Of a stretch of DNA of 64,000 bases, positions 1-9,852 are shown piece after piece. A program made the position numbers and the translations under genes. Source of the stretch: Clostridia bacterium (GTDB lineage: Bacteria > Bacillota > Clostridia > Oscillospirales > Acutalibacteraceae); contig JAGASD010000004.1 of NCBI GenBank assembly GCA_017621885.1, forward strand, positions 1 through 64,000, written 5' to 3'. The number at the start of each line of letters is the position of its first letter. The first letter of the stretch is position 1. The notes under the pieces are model-generated. The model was not told the origin of the DNA. It did no database searches and was given only the letters and a program-made list of their open reading frames with translations.

Positions 1-313
1 TAATCAAAGTCAGGGCGGAATGGTGGTAGGTGTTCAACGCGTAAGCGTTGTTGTGGTCTTGATTCACTTGTACCTTCCACCACCCCGACAGACTTTATCA
101 AAAAGTTCAATATATTTCACGCTTTTTAATAATATGAATTAAAAAATCATTTCAAGGGCGGTCAACCTCTTGTGGTACCCAAAATTGTTTGCTCGTTATT
201 CATTTCGCTCAATTTTGACCACTGCGCCAACTCACACTCCCTGTATCGCCCACAGGGCGCGGTCGTGTTCCTTGCCCTCCCTCCCGCAAGCGGCAAGGAG
301 GATAGGCTTCGCG
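1..313. repeat. Palindromic repeat A, copy 1 (left end outside window)
   Basis: Right part of a repeat found five times in this window. It holds the central inverted stem GGGCGGAATGGTGGTAGGTG (about 14-33) paired imperfectly with ACCTTCCACCACCCC (about 72-86), and ends in GCAAGGAGGATAGGCTTCGC (293-312), which is identical to the right end of the copy at 16470-16758. Between AGGGCGGTC (about 160) and the terminal CCCTCCCTCCCGC there are roughly 100 extra bases not present in the other copies. No plausible gene lies in 1-423; a 63-codon open frame at 172-363 is composed of repeat sequence. It lies 3' of the sialidase gene. Confidence 0.75.
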
Positions 314-423
314 TACAGTACATTGTTTCCTTACACAAATCAAAATTAGCGGCATTTTCCTAAGAAAACACCGCTAAGCTCGTTTGGTTTTAATGATTTA
401 AAAATATCATAAAATGAGGTTTC

Positions 424-1899
424 TTATTTCCTCGTCTTATTATAAATCTTCGACTTAATGCTATCAACGAGCGAAAGTCTGATGCTTTCTTTTACTTTTA
501 ATTCGTCAAGAGAATAGCATTTCAAGGTGAATTCTGCCTTGTCGCTTTCGTAAAGGTCGGCTATATTGCCGTTCGAAAGCTCTGTGATGCAGGAGTAAAC
601 AAAGGTGAAGGGATTCAAGCTGTCGGTGACTTTTTTTGTGTATTTCCAGTCAACAACATTATTTTCGTCATAAAGACCGATTTTTATAATACCCAGCTTT
701 CTTGTTTTCTTTGACGGACAAGAAACAACAATAGCGTCTTTTCCGTCAATTTTTTTGCTGTATTTTATAACGGAAAACATACAGTTTGAGCAATAGGGGA
801 GGCCTTTGTCTATTGTGTATTTACTCCAGGTTTCACCGCCGTCGGCGGAGTCGGTGTAGCCTATGTAGCCCGCAATGTTTCTTGAATACATTCTGAGAAC
901 ACCGTTATTAAGCAGCACCATCTGGCTTTCGGAGCTTTTACCTGCTGTGCCGACTTTATCAGCTTTTTCGGAACGGTGCCAGTTTTCGCCATCCTCAGTG
1001 TAAATAACGCTTGTGTACTCTTTGCCGCCGTTATTGTCGTAAACCGAGAAAATAACTCTTTGCTTGCCGTCTTTTTCAATGCATATACCGACACCCGGGG
1101 AAAAGCCTGTAAAGCCTTTTGAATTAACCTCTGTGTTCAATATTTTGCCGTGTGACCAGGTTTCACCGTTGTCAAAGCTTTTTCTTGCCCACAAATAATA
1201 TGTTGGATAAATTTTAACGGGTGCGTAGGCATAGAAAATGTTTGCGATAACATCGTTGTCATTCAATGTGCCGTCCTTGTTCATTTGTTTTATAAGAACA
1301 GGGTTGTAGCTATCATCAGCTTTCTGATAAATGTTATAATCTCTGTCTACATAGTAGTTGTTATAACTTGAATTATCGCTGAATTTAATAACGGGAGCGA
1401 AGCCTTCTTCATTAAAATCATCAACATAATACGGATAGTGAGATTTATCAAGGGTTGTGCTTTCTGCCTTTTTGTGGCTTGTTTTGTCACAAAGGGCAAG
1501 CTTGCCGTCAATAAAACCGCTTTCTTTACCGTATGTACCTGCAGTCCAAAGCCCCATATATGCAGGACAAGCATCGCTTACATGGTAAACAACACCGGTT
1601 TTGTCCTGACACATTGCTGAATCACAAAATGATGCAGAGGTGGGAATTGCCTTGCAGTGGTCTTGGTCTTCCATATCATTGAAATGGTTTACCCACACAA
1701 TATCTGACCAGGTTTTGCAGTCGTCATCAGAATAGCGGATTACTGTTTCGATGTTTGCAGGGTCATCCGTGCCGTTGCCGTAGCGGATGTCACCGCCTGC
1801 AAGCACTCTTCCGTTTTTAAGAGTGAGCATTGAGGGGATTCGGAATAATTTACTGTTACCCGTACCGGGTGCATAGGGGTTTGTAATATTGTGAGCCAT
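424..1899 (-). CDS. Exo-alpha-sialidase (BNR/Asp-box neuraminidase)
   Basis: Predicted sialidase of the six-bladed beta-propeller type (GH33-like), 491 residues, releasing terminal sialic acids from glycans. Seen in the sequence: the N-terminal FRIP motif (KLFRIPSM, about residues 18-25) that carries the first catalytic-triad arginine, and four Asp-box type repeats (SDDDCKTW, SFDNGETW, TEDGENW, SADGGETW). The start ATG has GAGAGG eight bases upstream, and a TTGATA/TATAGT promoter lies before it. There is no signal peptide or membrane segment, which is unusual for a host-glycan sialidase; it may act inside the cell on imported sialosides or leave by another route. No other sialic-acid gene is nearby and it is probably transcribed alone. 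A related BNR-repeat hydrolase with another specificity is possible. Confidence 0.85.
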   Translation of the reverse strand: MAHNITNPYAPGTGNSKLFRIPSMLTLKNGRVLAGGDIRYGNGTDDPANIETVIRYSDDDCKTWSDIVWVNHFNDMEDQDHCKAIPTSASFCDSAMCQDKTGVVYHVSDACPAYMGLWTAGTYGKESGFIDGKLALCDKTSHKKAESTTLDKSHYPYYVDDFNEEGFAPVIKFSDNSSYNNYYVDRDYNIYQKADDSYNPVLIKQMNKDGTLNDNDVIANIFYAYAPVKIYPTYYLWARKSFDNGETWSHGKILNTEVNSKGFTGFSPGVGICIEKDGKQRVIFSVYDNNGGKEYTSVIYTEDGENWHRSEKADKVGTAGKSSESQMVLLNNGVLRMYSRNIAGYIGYTDSADGGETWSKYTIDKGLPYCSNCMFSVIKYSKKIDGKDAIVVSCPSKKTRKLGIIKIGLYDENNVVDWKYTKKVTDSLNPFTFVYSCITELSNGNIADLYESDKAEFTLKCYSLDELKVKESIRLSLVDSIKSKIYNKTRK

Positions 1900-1929
1900 A
1901 ATAAGTACCTCTCATAATAAGTTAACATA

Positions 1930-1959
1930 ACTATATCATATCTAAAATATATTTATCAA
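1930..1959 (-). promoter_or_regulatory. Promoter of the sialidase gene
   Basis: On the minus strand TTGATA (complement of 1954-1959) and TATAGT (complement of 1930-1935) are 18 bases apart, about 30 bases before the start codon. The intergenic region is shared with uvrB, which is read the other way and has a TATAAT at 2032-2037 without a clear -35. Confidence 0.6.
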
Positions 1960-2073
1960 GATGTGTTTACAAAAAAACAAAAATATGATTATTTTTAACG
2001 GATTTTCTTTATTTTTTATGTTTATGTGTGCTATAATAAAATGTAAAATCAATACTAATAAGGAGGCGGAATA

Positions 2074-4038
2074 ATGGACCGATTCAGACTTGTTTCACCG
2101 TATGAACCAACAGGCGACCAGCCTGAGGCGATAAAGACTCTTGTTGACGGTGTTAATAAGGGTTATACGGAGCAGACACTTCTCGGTGTTACGGGCTCGG
2201 GCAAGACCTTCACAATGGCAAACGTTATTGCACAGCTTAACCGTCCGACCCTCGTTCTTGCTCATAATAAAACTCTTGCGGCACAACTTTGCAGTGAGTT
2301 CAAGGAGTTTTTTCCTGAAAATGCGGTTGAGTATTTCGTGTCCTATTATGATTATTATCAGCCTGAAGCATATATTCCGTCTACCGATACTTATATTGAA
2401 AAAGACAGCGCCGTTAACGATGAAATAGATAAGCTGCGCCACTCTGCAACCTCTGCGCTTTCCGAAAGGCGGGACGTTATAATCGTTGCCAGCGTTTCTT
2501 GCATTTACACCTTAGGCGACCCCATTGATTACCGAAGTATGGTAATTTCTCTTCGTACGGGTATGCAGAAGGACAGGGATGAGCTTATCAAAAAGCTTGT
2601 TGAAATACAGTATGAGAGAAACGATGTGAGCTTCACCCGAAACAAATTCAGAGTTAAGGGTGATACTGTTGAAGTTTTTCCTGCATATTCCTCCGAAAGT
2701 GCATACAGAATCGAGTTTTTCGGTGACGAGATTGACAGAATAAGCGAAATTCAACCGCTTACGGGTGAGGTTAAATGCGTTCTTTCTCACGTTGCAATTT
2801 ACCCTGCATCCCATTATGTTGTTGAACCCGACAAAATGGAAAAAGCCCTTGAAAGCATATATCACGAAATGGAGCAAAGGGTAGAGGAGTTCACAAAGGA
2901 AGGCAAGCTTCTTGAAGCGCAACGCATTCAGCAAAGAACCCTTTATGATATGGAAATGCTCCGTGAAACAGGCTTTTGTAAAGGTATTGAAAACTATTCC
3001 CGTGTTATGTCGGGTCGTGAGCCGGGTAGTGCGCCTTTTACACTCCTTGACTATTTCCCCGATGATTTTGTTCTTTTTGTGGATGAATCACACGTAACGC
3101 TTCCTCAGGTGCGCGGTATGTACGGCGGTGACCGTTCCAGAAAAGAAAGTCTTGTTAATTTCGGCTTCAGACTCCCTTCGGCGTTCGACAACAGACCCCT
3201 TAAATTCGATGAATTTTACGGTAAAACTCACCAGAAAATTTTCGTCAGCGCAACTCCCGGTGACCTTGAAAAACAAAAGAGTGTACAGATTGCCGAGCAG
3301 GTTATAAGACCAACGGGACTTCTCGACCCTGAAATAAGCGTAAGACCCACCGAAGGGCAGATTGATGACCTTATTTCGGAAATCAATACCCGTGTTGAAC
3401 GAGAAGAACGAGTGCTTGTTACAACCCTTACCCGTAAAATGGCGGAGGATTTAACAGATTATCTTACGAATTACGGCATAAAAGTCCGTTATATGCATTT
3501 TGATGTTGACACCATTGAGAGGATGGAGCTTATAAGAGATTTGCGCCTTAAAAAGTTTGATGTGCTTGTTGGTATCAATCTTTTAAGAGAGGGTCTTGAT
3601 ATTCCCGAGGTTTCGCTTGTTGCAATTCTTGATGCAGATAAAGAGGGCTTTTTAAGAAGTGAAACCTCACTTATTCAGACCATAGGCAGAGCCGCCCGAA
3701 ATTCAGAGGGTCAGGTTATTATGTATGCGGATGAGGTTACGGGCTCAATGGAAAGAGCTATAAACGAAACGTACCGCAGACGTGAAAAACAAATGAAATT
3801 CAACGAAGAAAACGGCATTGTTCCCAAAACCATAAAGAAGGATGTACGTGATATTCTTGAAATAAGCTCAAAGGATAACGTTCAGGAAAGAGTTGCCAAA
3901 AAACGACTTTCAGAGCGCGAAAAGAATGAGCTTATTGACAGACTTACAAAAGAAATGCAAGCAGCGGCAAGGCTTCTTGAATTTGAACACGCTGCATATT
4001 TACGTGACCAGATACAAAAATTAAAAGGAAAGCAATAA
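2074..4038 (+). CDS. uvrB: Excinuclease ABC subunit B (UvrB)
   Basis: DNA helicase-like damage-verification subunit of nucleotide-excision repair; it takes over the lesion from UvrA and recruits UvrC. The 654-residue length is typical. Visible features are Walker A GVTGSGKT (residues 38-45), the beta-hairpin region rich in tyrosine ([12 protein letters not shown], about 91-102) that probes for damage, the Walker B DESH box, helicase motif [11 protein letters not shown], and a C-terminal UVR motif (about 615-650) that contacts UvrC. AGGAGG precedes the ATG. The stop codon abuts the uvrA start with no gap, so the two are translated together. uvrC is not in the window. The upstream region contains no recognisable LexA box. 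Confidence 0.98.
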   Translation: MDRFRLVSPYEPTGDQPEAIKTLVDGVNKGYTEQTLLGVTGSGKTFTMANVIAQLNRPTLVLAHNKTLAAQLCSEFKEFFPENAVEYFVSYYDYYQPEAYIPSTDTYIEKDSAVNDEIDKLRHSATSALSERRDVIIVASVSCIYTLGDPIDYRSMVISLRTGMQKDRDELIKKLVEIQYERNDVSFTRNKFRVKGDTVEVFPAYSSESAYRIEFFGDEIDRISEIQPLTGEVKCVLSHVAIYPASHYVVEPDKMEKALESIYHEMEQRVEEFTKEGKLLEAQRIQQRTLYDMEMLRETGFCKGIENYSRVMSGREPGSAPFTLLDYFPDDFVLFVDESHVTLPQVRGMYGGDRSRKESLVNFGFRLPSAFDNRPLKFDEFYGKTHQKIFVSATPGDLEKQKSVQIAEQVIRPTGLLDPEISVRPTEGQIDDLISEINTRVEREERVLVTTLTRKMAEDLTDYLTNYGIKVRYMHFDVDTIERMELIRDLRLKKFDVLVGINLLREGLDIPEVSLVAILDADKEGFLRSETSLIQTIGRAARNSEGQVIMYADEVTGSMERAINETYRRREKQMKFNEENGIVPKTIKKDVRDILEISSKDNVQERVAKKRLSEREKNELIDRLTKEMQAAARLLEFEHAAYLRDQIQKLKGKQ

Positions 4039-6858
4039 ATGGAAAAAAATTTAGTAGTTAAAGGTGCAAGAGAGCACAATTTAAAAAATGTGAGTGTTGA
4101 AATACCAAGGGACAAGCTTGTGGTTTTCACGGGACTTTCGGGCTCGGGTAAATCCTCACTTGCTTTTGATACAATTTACGCTGAGGGTCAGCGCAGGTAT
4201 ATGGAAAGTCTTTCTTCCTATGCGCGTCAGTTTTTGGGTATTATGGAAAAACCCGATGTTGACAGCATTGACGGGCTTTCGCCTGCAATTTCAATCGACC
4301 AGAAAACAACGTCAAAAAACCCACGTTCAACCGTTGGTACCGTTACGGAGATTTATGACTATCTGCGTCTTTTATTTGCCCGTATAGGCGTGCCGCATTG
4401 TCCCGTTTGCGGAAAAGAGATAAAACAGCAGTCTGTTGACCAGATTGTTGACAGCATTATGAAGCTTCCCGAGGGTACAAGGTTTCAGGTGTTGGCTCCT
4501 ATAGCAAAGGGAAAAAAAGGTGAGTTTCAGAAAGAGCTTGAAAGCGCATCTAAATCAGGCTTTTCAAGAGCCCGTGTGGATGGAGAGATTGTTGACCTTT
4601 CGGAAAAAATAAAACTCAAGAAAAACATAAAGCATAACATTGAAATAGTAGTTGACCGACTTATTATGAAAGACGGAATTATTTCCCGTCTTACAGATTC
4701 ACTTGAAACGGCTTTTTCTCTTACGGAGGGCAATGTTCTTATTGACGTCGTGGGCGGTGAAGAGCTTCTTTTTTCACAGAATTTTGCCTGTCCCGACCAC
4801 GGCTCTTGTATGGATGAGCTTGAGCCCAGAATGTTTTCCTTCAATAATCCCTTCGGTGCGTGTCCCACTTGCTCGGGACTCAGTATGTTTATGCGGGTTT
4901 CCGAGGATTTGCTTGTGCCTAACAGAAAGCTTTCGATAAACGACGGTGCAATAAAGGGATGCGGATGGAGTAAAACCGAGGGCAGCACCATTGCGGGTAT
5001 GTATTATAACGCCCTTGCAGATAAATACGGTTTCACTCTTGATACACCCTTTAATAAAATTTCACCTCAAGGGCAGAGGGCTATTTTTTACGGCACAGAC
5101 GGTGAAAGAATTAAAATGGTGCGTCAGAATGAGTACGGTAGCGGTACTTATATGACGGAGTTTGAGGGTATTGTCAATAACCTTGAACGCCGTTACCGTG
5201 AAACAACCAGTGATTGGTCGCGCAGAGAAATTGAACAGTATATGACGTCCTGCCCTTGTCCCGATTGCGGAGGTGCCCGTCTTAAACCCGCACCCCTTGC
5301 TGTTACGGTTGGCGGAATAAATATCAAAGAATTTACCGATATGTCCATTGCTGATGAGCTTGAGTTTATAAAAAATCTTAAGCTTACGGAGAAAGAACAG
5401 ATTATCGGTAAGCAGATTATAAAAGAGATATCGTCAAGACTTTCTTTCCTTTGTAACGTTGGTCTTGATTACCTTACGCTTTCACGCAGTTCGGGTACTT
5501 TGTCGGGCGGTGAAAGTCAGCGTATAAGACTTGCAACACAAATCGGATCGTCACTTATGGGTGTGCTTTATATCCTCGACGAGCCAAGCATCGGTCTTCA
5601 TCAGCGTGATAATGAAAAGCTTCTTAAATCCCTTTGCAATCTTCGCGATTTAGGTAATACGCTTATTGTTGTTGAACATGATGAGGACACAATGAACGTT
5701 GCGGATTTCATTGTTGACGTTGGTCCCGGTGCGGGTGTCCACGGCGGTGAAATTGTGTGTGCAGGTACTGTTGAGGAAATAAAACAATGTGAAAACTCTC
5801 TTACAGGTCAGTATCTTTCGGGTAAAAAGAAAATTGACGTTCCCGAAAAAAGAAGAAAGGGTAACGGCAAATTCCTTGAAATAAAAGGCGCAAGGCAGAA
5901 TAACCTTAAAAATATTGATGTTAAAATTCCCCTCGGAAAGCTTGTGGTTGTAACGGGTGTTTCAGGGTCGGGTAAATCCTCGCTTATAAATGAAATTCTC
6001 TACAAAAAGCTTGCGGCAGAGCTGAATAATGCGCGTAAGTTTGCGGGTAAGCACGATGAAATAAAGGGTATTGAGCATCTTGATAAGGTTATAAATATTG
6101 ACCAGTCACCAATCGGCAGAACACCACGTTCAAATACAGCTACGTATACGGGTGTGTTCAACGATATCAGAAGTCTTTTTGCATCAACTCAGGACGCAAA
6201 AGCCAAGGGCTATGATGCAGGCAGATTCTCTTTTAACGTAAAAGGGGGCAGGTGTGAGTCCTGCGAGGGTGACGGTATAATAAAGATTGAAATGAATTTC
6301 CTTTCGGATGTATACGTACCTTGTGAGGTTTGCCGCGGAGCAAGATATAACCGTGAAACCCTCGAGGTTAAGTATAAGGGTAAAAGCATCAGCGACGTTC
6401 TTAATATGACTGTCGAAGAAGCGATGGAGTTTTTCTCCAATATCCCTAAAATCCGTAAAAAGCTTGAAACCATATTTGATGTAGGTCTCGGATATATCAC
6501 CTTGGGTCAGTCTGCCACAACCCTTTCGGGCGGTGAGGCGCAAAGGGTTAAGCTTGCAACAGAGCTTTCAAAAAAATCAACGGGTAAAACTATTTATATT
6601 CTTGATGAGCCCACAACGGGACTTCACACAGCGGATGTTAAAAAGCTTATTGACGTTATAAATAAGCTCGTTGATGCAAATAACTCCGTGGTTGTTATTG
6701 AGCACAACCTTGATGTTATTAAAACAGCCGACCACATTATAGATTTGGGACCCGAGGGCGGTAACGGAGGCGGTGAGGTTGTTGCCGAAGGTACACCGGA
6801 AGAGGTTGTAAAATGCAAAAAATCATATACGGGCAAGTACCTTAAACCGTTAATTTAA
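4039..6858 (+). CDS. uvrA: Excinuclease ABC subunit A (UvrA)
   Basis: Damage-recognition ATPase of nucleotide-excision repair, 939 residues, full length. Two ABC modules are visible: Walker [10 protein letters not shown] near residue 32 and GVSGSGKSS near residue 645, with signatures LSGGESQR and LSGGEAQR. Cysteine clusters that bind zinc are present (CPVCG near 120; CESCEGDG with CEVCRG in the second half). Its ATG follows directly on the uvrB stop; AAAGGAAAG inside the end of uvrB serves as ribosome site. Acts in the cytoplasm as a dimer with UvrB. Confidence 0.98.
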   Translation: MEKNLVVKGAREHNLKNVSVEIPRDKLVVFTGLSGSGKSSLAFDTIYAEGQRRYMESLSSYARQFLGIMEKPDVDSIDGLSPAISIDQKTTSKNPRSTVGTVTEIYDYLRLLFARIGVPHCPVCGKEIKQQSVDQIVDSIMKLPEGTRFQVLAPIAKGKKGEFQKELESASKSGFSRARVDGEIVDLSEKIKLKKNIKHNIEIVVDRLIMKDGIISRLTDSLETAFSLTEGNVLIDVVGGEELLFSQNFACPDHGSCMDELEPRMFSFNNPFGACPTCSGLSMFMRVSEDLLVPNRKLSINDGAIKGCGWSKTEGSTIAGMYYNALADKYGFTLDTPFNKISPQGQRAIFYGTDGERIKMVRQNEYGSGTYMTEFEGIVNNLERRYRETTSDWSRREIEQYMTSCPCPDCGGARLKPAPLAVTVGGINIKEFTDMSIADELEFIKNLKLTEKEQIIGKQIIKEISSRLSFLCNVGLDYLTLSRSSGTLSGGESQRIRLATQIGSSLMGVLYILDEPSIGLHQRDNEKLLKSLCNLRDLGNTLIVVEHDEDTMNVADFIVDVGPGAGVHGGEIVCAGTVEEIKQCENSLTGQYLSGKKKIDVPEKRRKGNGKFLEIKGARQNNLKNIDVKIPLGKLVVVTGVSGSGKSSLINEILYKKLAAELNNARKFAGKHDEIKGIEHLDKVINIDQSPIGRTPRSNTATYTGVFNDIRSLFASTQDAKAKGYDAGRFSFNVKGGRCESCEGDGIIKIEMNFLSDVYVPCEVCRGARYNRETLEVKYKGKSISDVLNMTVEEAMEFFSNIPKIRKKLETIFDVGLGYITLGQSATTLSGGEAQRVKLATELSKKSTGKTIYILDEPTTGLHTADVKKLIDVINKLVDANNSVVVIEHNLDVIKTADHIIDLGPEGGNGGGEVVAEGTPEEVVKCKKSYTGKYLKPLI

Positions 6859-6875
6859 ATTTAATAATATAGTTC

Positions 6876-6904
6876 TTGATATATCAAAATGGTTGATATA
6901 TAAT
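6876..6904 (+). promoter_or_regulatory. Promoter within a palindrome, before the M28 peptidase gene
   Basis: TTGATA (6876-6881) and TATAAT (6899-6904) with 17-base spacing. The -35 lies in the perfect 12-base palindrome TTGATATATCAA (6876-6887), and TTGATATATAA (6893-6903) overlaps the -10, so a dimeric repressor site is plausible. No regulator can be named. Confidence 0.55.
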
Positions 6905-6936
6905 TATAAAAAACTAAATGAAACAGAGGGATTGAA

Positions 6937-8193
6937 ATGAGAGCAAACGAAAGTATACCTAATTTTGACATTAAAGTCAGGGAATATACCAATTATGCTT
7001 TAAAAAGTATTAAAAATGTGTGTAAAAGCTTTGGCCCCCGTCCCGTTGGCGGTGAGGCAGAGAAAAAAGCTCAGGAGTATATGCTCGGTGACCTTCAGAA
7101 ATTCTGTGATGAGGCTACCCGTCAGGAATATAAGTGCAGCGACAAAGCTTTTATGTCATGGGTGCCTATAGGTGCAACACTTTTGATTCTCAACGTTGTT
7201 TTGTTTACTTTGGGTGTACACGCAATTGCGCTTGCATTGTCGGTAATTACATTGTTTTTGGTTCTTGCAGAGTTTATTTTCTATAAACCCGTTCTTGATG
7301 TTTTCTTCCCTAAGAAAACAAGCGGAAACGTTTATGGTGTGAGAAAAGCAGCCGGCGAAACAAAAAAACGCATTATCCTTTCAGGTCATACTGACTCAGC
7401 CTTTGAGTGGACCTATACATATAAGGGCGGCAGACCCGTTGTTGTGCTGATTATTGTAACAGCGGTTGTTGCAATCCTTCTCGGTATTGGTGCAAACATT
7501 TTCGGCATGGTGAATTCTGACGGTGCGTTCGGTTCAATTGTATGGACTGCAGAAGCAGGCGTTGCTGCAAAAATCCTTGCAGTTATTATGTACATAACCG
7601 TTCCCGTGCTTGTTGTGGCTTTTAAGTTCTCAAACTATAACCTTCCTGTTATGGGTGCTAATGATGACCTTTCGGGTGTGTTTGTTTCTTGCGCCGCAAT
7701 GAAGTTTTTAAGCGATAACGATATCCGTTTTGAAAACACCGAGGTTGCAGTTCTTTGTGCAGGCGGTGAGGAAGCCGGACTTCGCGGTTCAAAGGCTTTC
7801 GCAAAAGCTAACGCTGATATGCTTAATGACGGTGTTGAAACCGTGTTTGTAAGCTTTGACACAATTTGTGAGCTCGATTTTGCAAAGATTTATGAAAAAG
7901 ATATGACGGGTATGGTTAAAAATGACCGCAGAGTTGCTGAGCTTTTACAAACGGCAGCAAAAAATGTCGGTCTTGAGGTTCCTATCGGTACAATTGAGTT
8001 AGGCTCAACCGATGCCGCCGCGATGTCACAGGCAGGCGTTCCTGCAAGTGCGTTCACAGCAATGGACCCCACACCTGCAAGATATTATCATACAAGACTT
8101 GATGATGTCAGTGCACTTTGTCCTCAGGCTATTGATGCAGGTGTTAAGGTTGCTCTTGAAACCGTTTTCCTTTATGATGAAAAGGGAATCTGA
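6937..8193 (+). CDS. Membrane-anchored M28-family metallopeptidase
   Basis: Predicted zinc aminopeptidase of the M28 family, 418 residues. Metal and catalytic positions can be read in order: GHTDSAFEW (His and Asp), GANDDLSGV (bridging Asp), GGEEAGLRGS (Glu pair), SFDTICELD (Asp) and YYHTRLDD (last His). Two hydrophobic segments at about residues 70-115 and two more at about 165-225 interrupt the peptidase sequence, so the enzyme is embedded in the membrane; this is less usual for the family. GAGGG precedes the ATG. It has its own promoter and a terminator follows, so it is probably a single-gene unit. Substrate unknown. Confidence 0.85.
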   Translation: MRANESIPNFDIKVREYTNYALKSIKNVCKSFGPRPVGGEAEKKAQEYMLGDLQKFCDEATRQEYKCSDKAFMSWVPIGATLLILNVVLFTLGVHAIALALSVITLFLVLAEFIFYKPVLDVFFPKKTSGNVYGVRKAAGETKKRIILSGHTDSAFEWTYTYKGGRPVVVLIIVTAVVAILLGIGANIFGMVNSDGAFGSIVWTAEAGVAAKILAVIMYITVPVLVVAFKFSNYNLPVMGANDDLSGVFVSCAAMKFLSDNDIRFENTEVAVLCAGGEEAGLRGSKAFAKANADMLNDGVETVFVSFDTICELDFAKIYEKDMTGMVKNDRRVAELLQTAAKNVGLEVPIGTIELGSTDAAAMSQAGVPASAFTAMDPTPARYYHTRLDDVSALCPQAIDAGVKVALETVFLYDEKGI

Positions 8194-8211
8194 ACTTAAA
8201 TAAATATACTG

Positions 8212-8246
8212 AAACCGACACTTTTTGAGAGTGTCGGTTTTGTTTT
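8212..8246 (+). terminator. Rho-independent terminator after the M28 peptidase gene
   Basis: Eleven-base perfect stem AAACCGACACT (8212-8222) with AGTGTCGGTTT (8230-8240), followed by TGTTTTAGTTTG. It lies between convergent genes and may work in both directions, although the minus-strand T run is poor. Confidence 0.8.
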
Positions 8247-8253
8247 AGTTTGT

Positions 8254-9852
8254 TTATTTTGATTTGATTCTGACTTTTCCGTAATGTGTGGGGTTCAGTA
8301 TTTTGCCTACACGGGGAACAAGAAAGTCGATCCACCAGTGGAACCATTTGCCGATAAGAATGCATTTCAGCTTTTCACCGACTTTTTTTGCTTTTTCGTC
8401 CGTGCCGGGGATGTAGCGAGGTAACATTTTGATTTTATTCTTTTTAAATTCGAATTTTAAAACTCTTTCTGCTACTGAGGCTAACGGTCTTATATGCATC
8501 ACAAGAGTGTTTTCATTCTCCCAATAAGCATATGAACGAACCGCCATTTTTAATTCCCCGATTATAATTTCGTCGAAGCTTGCTTCACCGTTCATAGAAA
8601 TTAAAATACTGTTTTTAAAACCGCCGTCTTCTTCCCAATAGAATCGGCACCCGGTATCATTAAAATTGAATTTAAGGTTATTCATATTGCCGCCTCTGTC
8701 CTTTGCAAAAAATACAATGGGCATTGGTAAAGAGCTTATAGGAAAGCCTATGGCATTTACAAAGCGGCACTTTCTGATAGAATACGTCCGGTTGTTTACA
8801 ACGCTTTCTGTATTTGAACGAGGCTTTGCAGTAGCCTGCGATTTGTCGGGGAGTGAAATATTTGTTCCCTTGATTTCAGCATTCGGCTCTATAAAAGCAT
8901 CAGGCATATATTTCCATATAACGTCAAGTGTTTCCTGCAGGTCGCTGTGGTCTGAGGTCATAATAAGACAAGCGTTGTAATCCTCAAAGGAAATTGCGTA
9001 TTGACAAAACATACCCTCGCATCGGTATGTGTTCGGCATGCCTGCGCACCGCCAGAATCCGCAACCGTAACCGGCACTTGCATCAGGTTCCTTTTCGCTT
9101 ACGGAATTATCTGAAATAAAGGCTGTTGCTTCTTCCGTCCACCATTGGGGAATTACCCGGATATCGTTGAATTTGCCTTTGTTCTGATAACAAAGAATAA
9201 GCTTTGCAATATCCTCTGTTTTAAGCATTAAGCCCCAGCCACCGGCTTCCACACCGTCAGGGGAGTGCTCCCAGAAAGGAATATCAATCCCCAAAGGTTC
9301 AAATAAGCGTGGTGTAAGGTATTCTGTTATGGATTCACCAAGAAGCTTGCACAGCATTTTGGATGCAATGTAGTAGTTGTCATTAACATAACGCCAGCTT
9401 GTGCCGGGCTCGAAAATCCATTTCGCATTAATGAATGATTTTAACCAGTTGTCACTTTTACTGCCTCGGATTGACGTTTGCTTACCTGCTGTCATACATA
9501 AAAGGTGATGTATTGTCAGCTTTTCCAGATAATCGTCTTTTTCCTTAGGCCGTATTTCGGGGAATACATCCACAAGCCTTGTTTCTTTTGTGATTTTCTT
9601 TTCGTCAAGAGCAAAGCCGTAAGCGGTTGCAAGAAAGCTTTTGCTTATGGAATAAACCATATGAGGTGTTTCGGGGGTGAGGGGATTGCTCCACGCTTCG
9701 CAAGCTACCTTGTTGTTTCTTAAAATCATCAGGCTGTGAACGTTTATGCCTCTATATGACATTTCCTCGGTCATCTTTGCGATGACCGAGGAGTCTATAC
9801 CTATTGCTTCTGCACTTTTTGCTCTTGGGAGTGATTTATTCAAAGTCTTCAT
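8254..9852 (-). CDS. Serine beta-lactamase/PBP4-like hydrolase
   Basis: Serine hydrolase of the class C beta-lactamase/esterase/D-alanyl peptidase superfamily, 532 residues from the chosen start. Catalytic SxxK is SISK (residues 68-71) and the YxN motif is YVN (155-157). After the roughly 400-residue hydrolase fold there is a C-terminal region of about 130 residues of unknown role. The frame stays open further upstream to 10158, but that part overlaps the radical SAM gene and reads as nonsense; the ATG at 9852, which overlaps the end of that gene by 17 bases, gives the usual family beginning (LPRAKSAEAIGI). No signal peptide. Last gene of a minus-strand operon with the anchored protein and the radical SAM enzyme. 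Peptidoglycan or ester substrates are possible. Confidence 0.85.
   Translation of the reverse strand: MKTLNKSLPRAKSAEAIGIDSSVIAKMTEEMSYRGINVHSLMILRNNKVACEAWSNPLTPETPHMVYSISKSFLATAYGFALDEKKITKETRLVDVFPEIRPKEKDDYLEKLTIHHLLCMTAGKQTSIRGSKSDNWLKSFINAKWIFEPGTSWRYVNDNYYIASKMLCKLLGESITEYLTPRLFEPLGIDIPFWEHSPDGVEAGGWGLMLKTEDIAKLILCYQNKGKFNDIRVIPQWWTEEATAFISDNSVSEKEPDASAGYGCGFWRCAGMPNTYRCEGMFCQYAISFEDYNACLIMTSDHSDLQETLDVIWKYMPDAFIEPNAEIKGTNISLPDKSQATAKPRSNTESVVNNRTYSIRKCRFVNAIGFPISSLPMPIVFFAKDRGGNMNNLKFNFNDTGCRFYWEEDGGFKNSILISMNGEASFDEIIIGELKMAVRSYAYWENENTLVMHIRPLASVAERVLKFEFKKNKIKMLPRYIPGTDEKAKKVGEKLKCILIGKWFHWWIDFLVPRVGKILNPTHYGKVRIKSK

Noticed and set aside
172..363. 63-codon open frame in the first intergenic region
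   Set aside because: It consists of repeat A copy 1 sequence, has no ribosome site, and its product resembles nothing.
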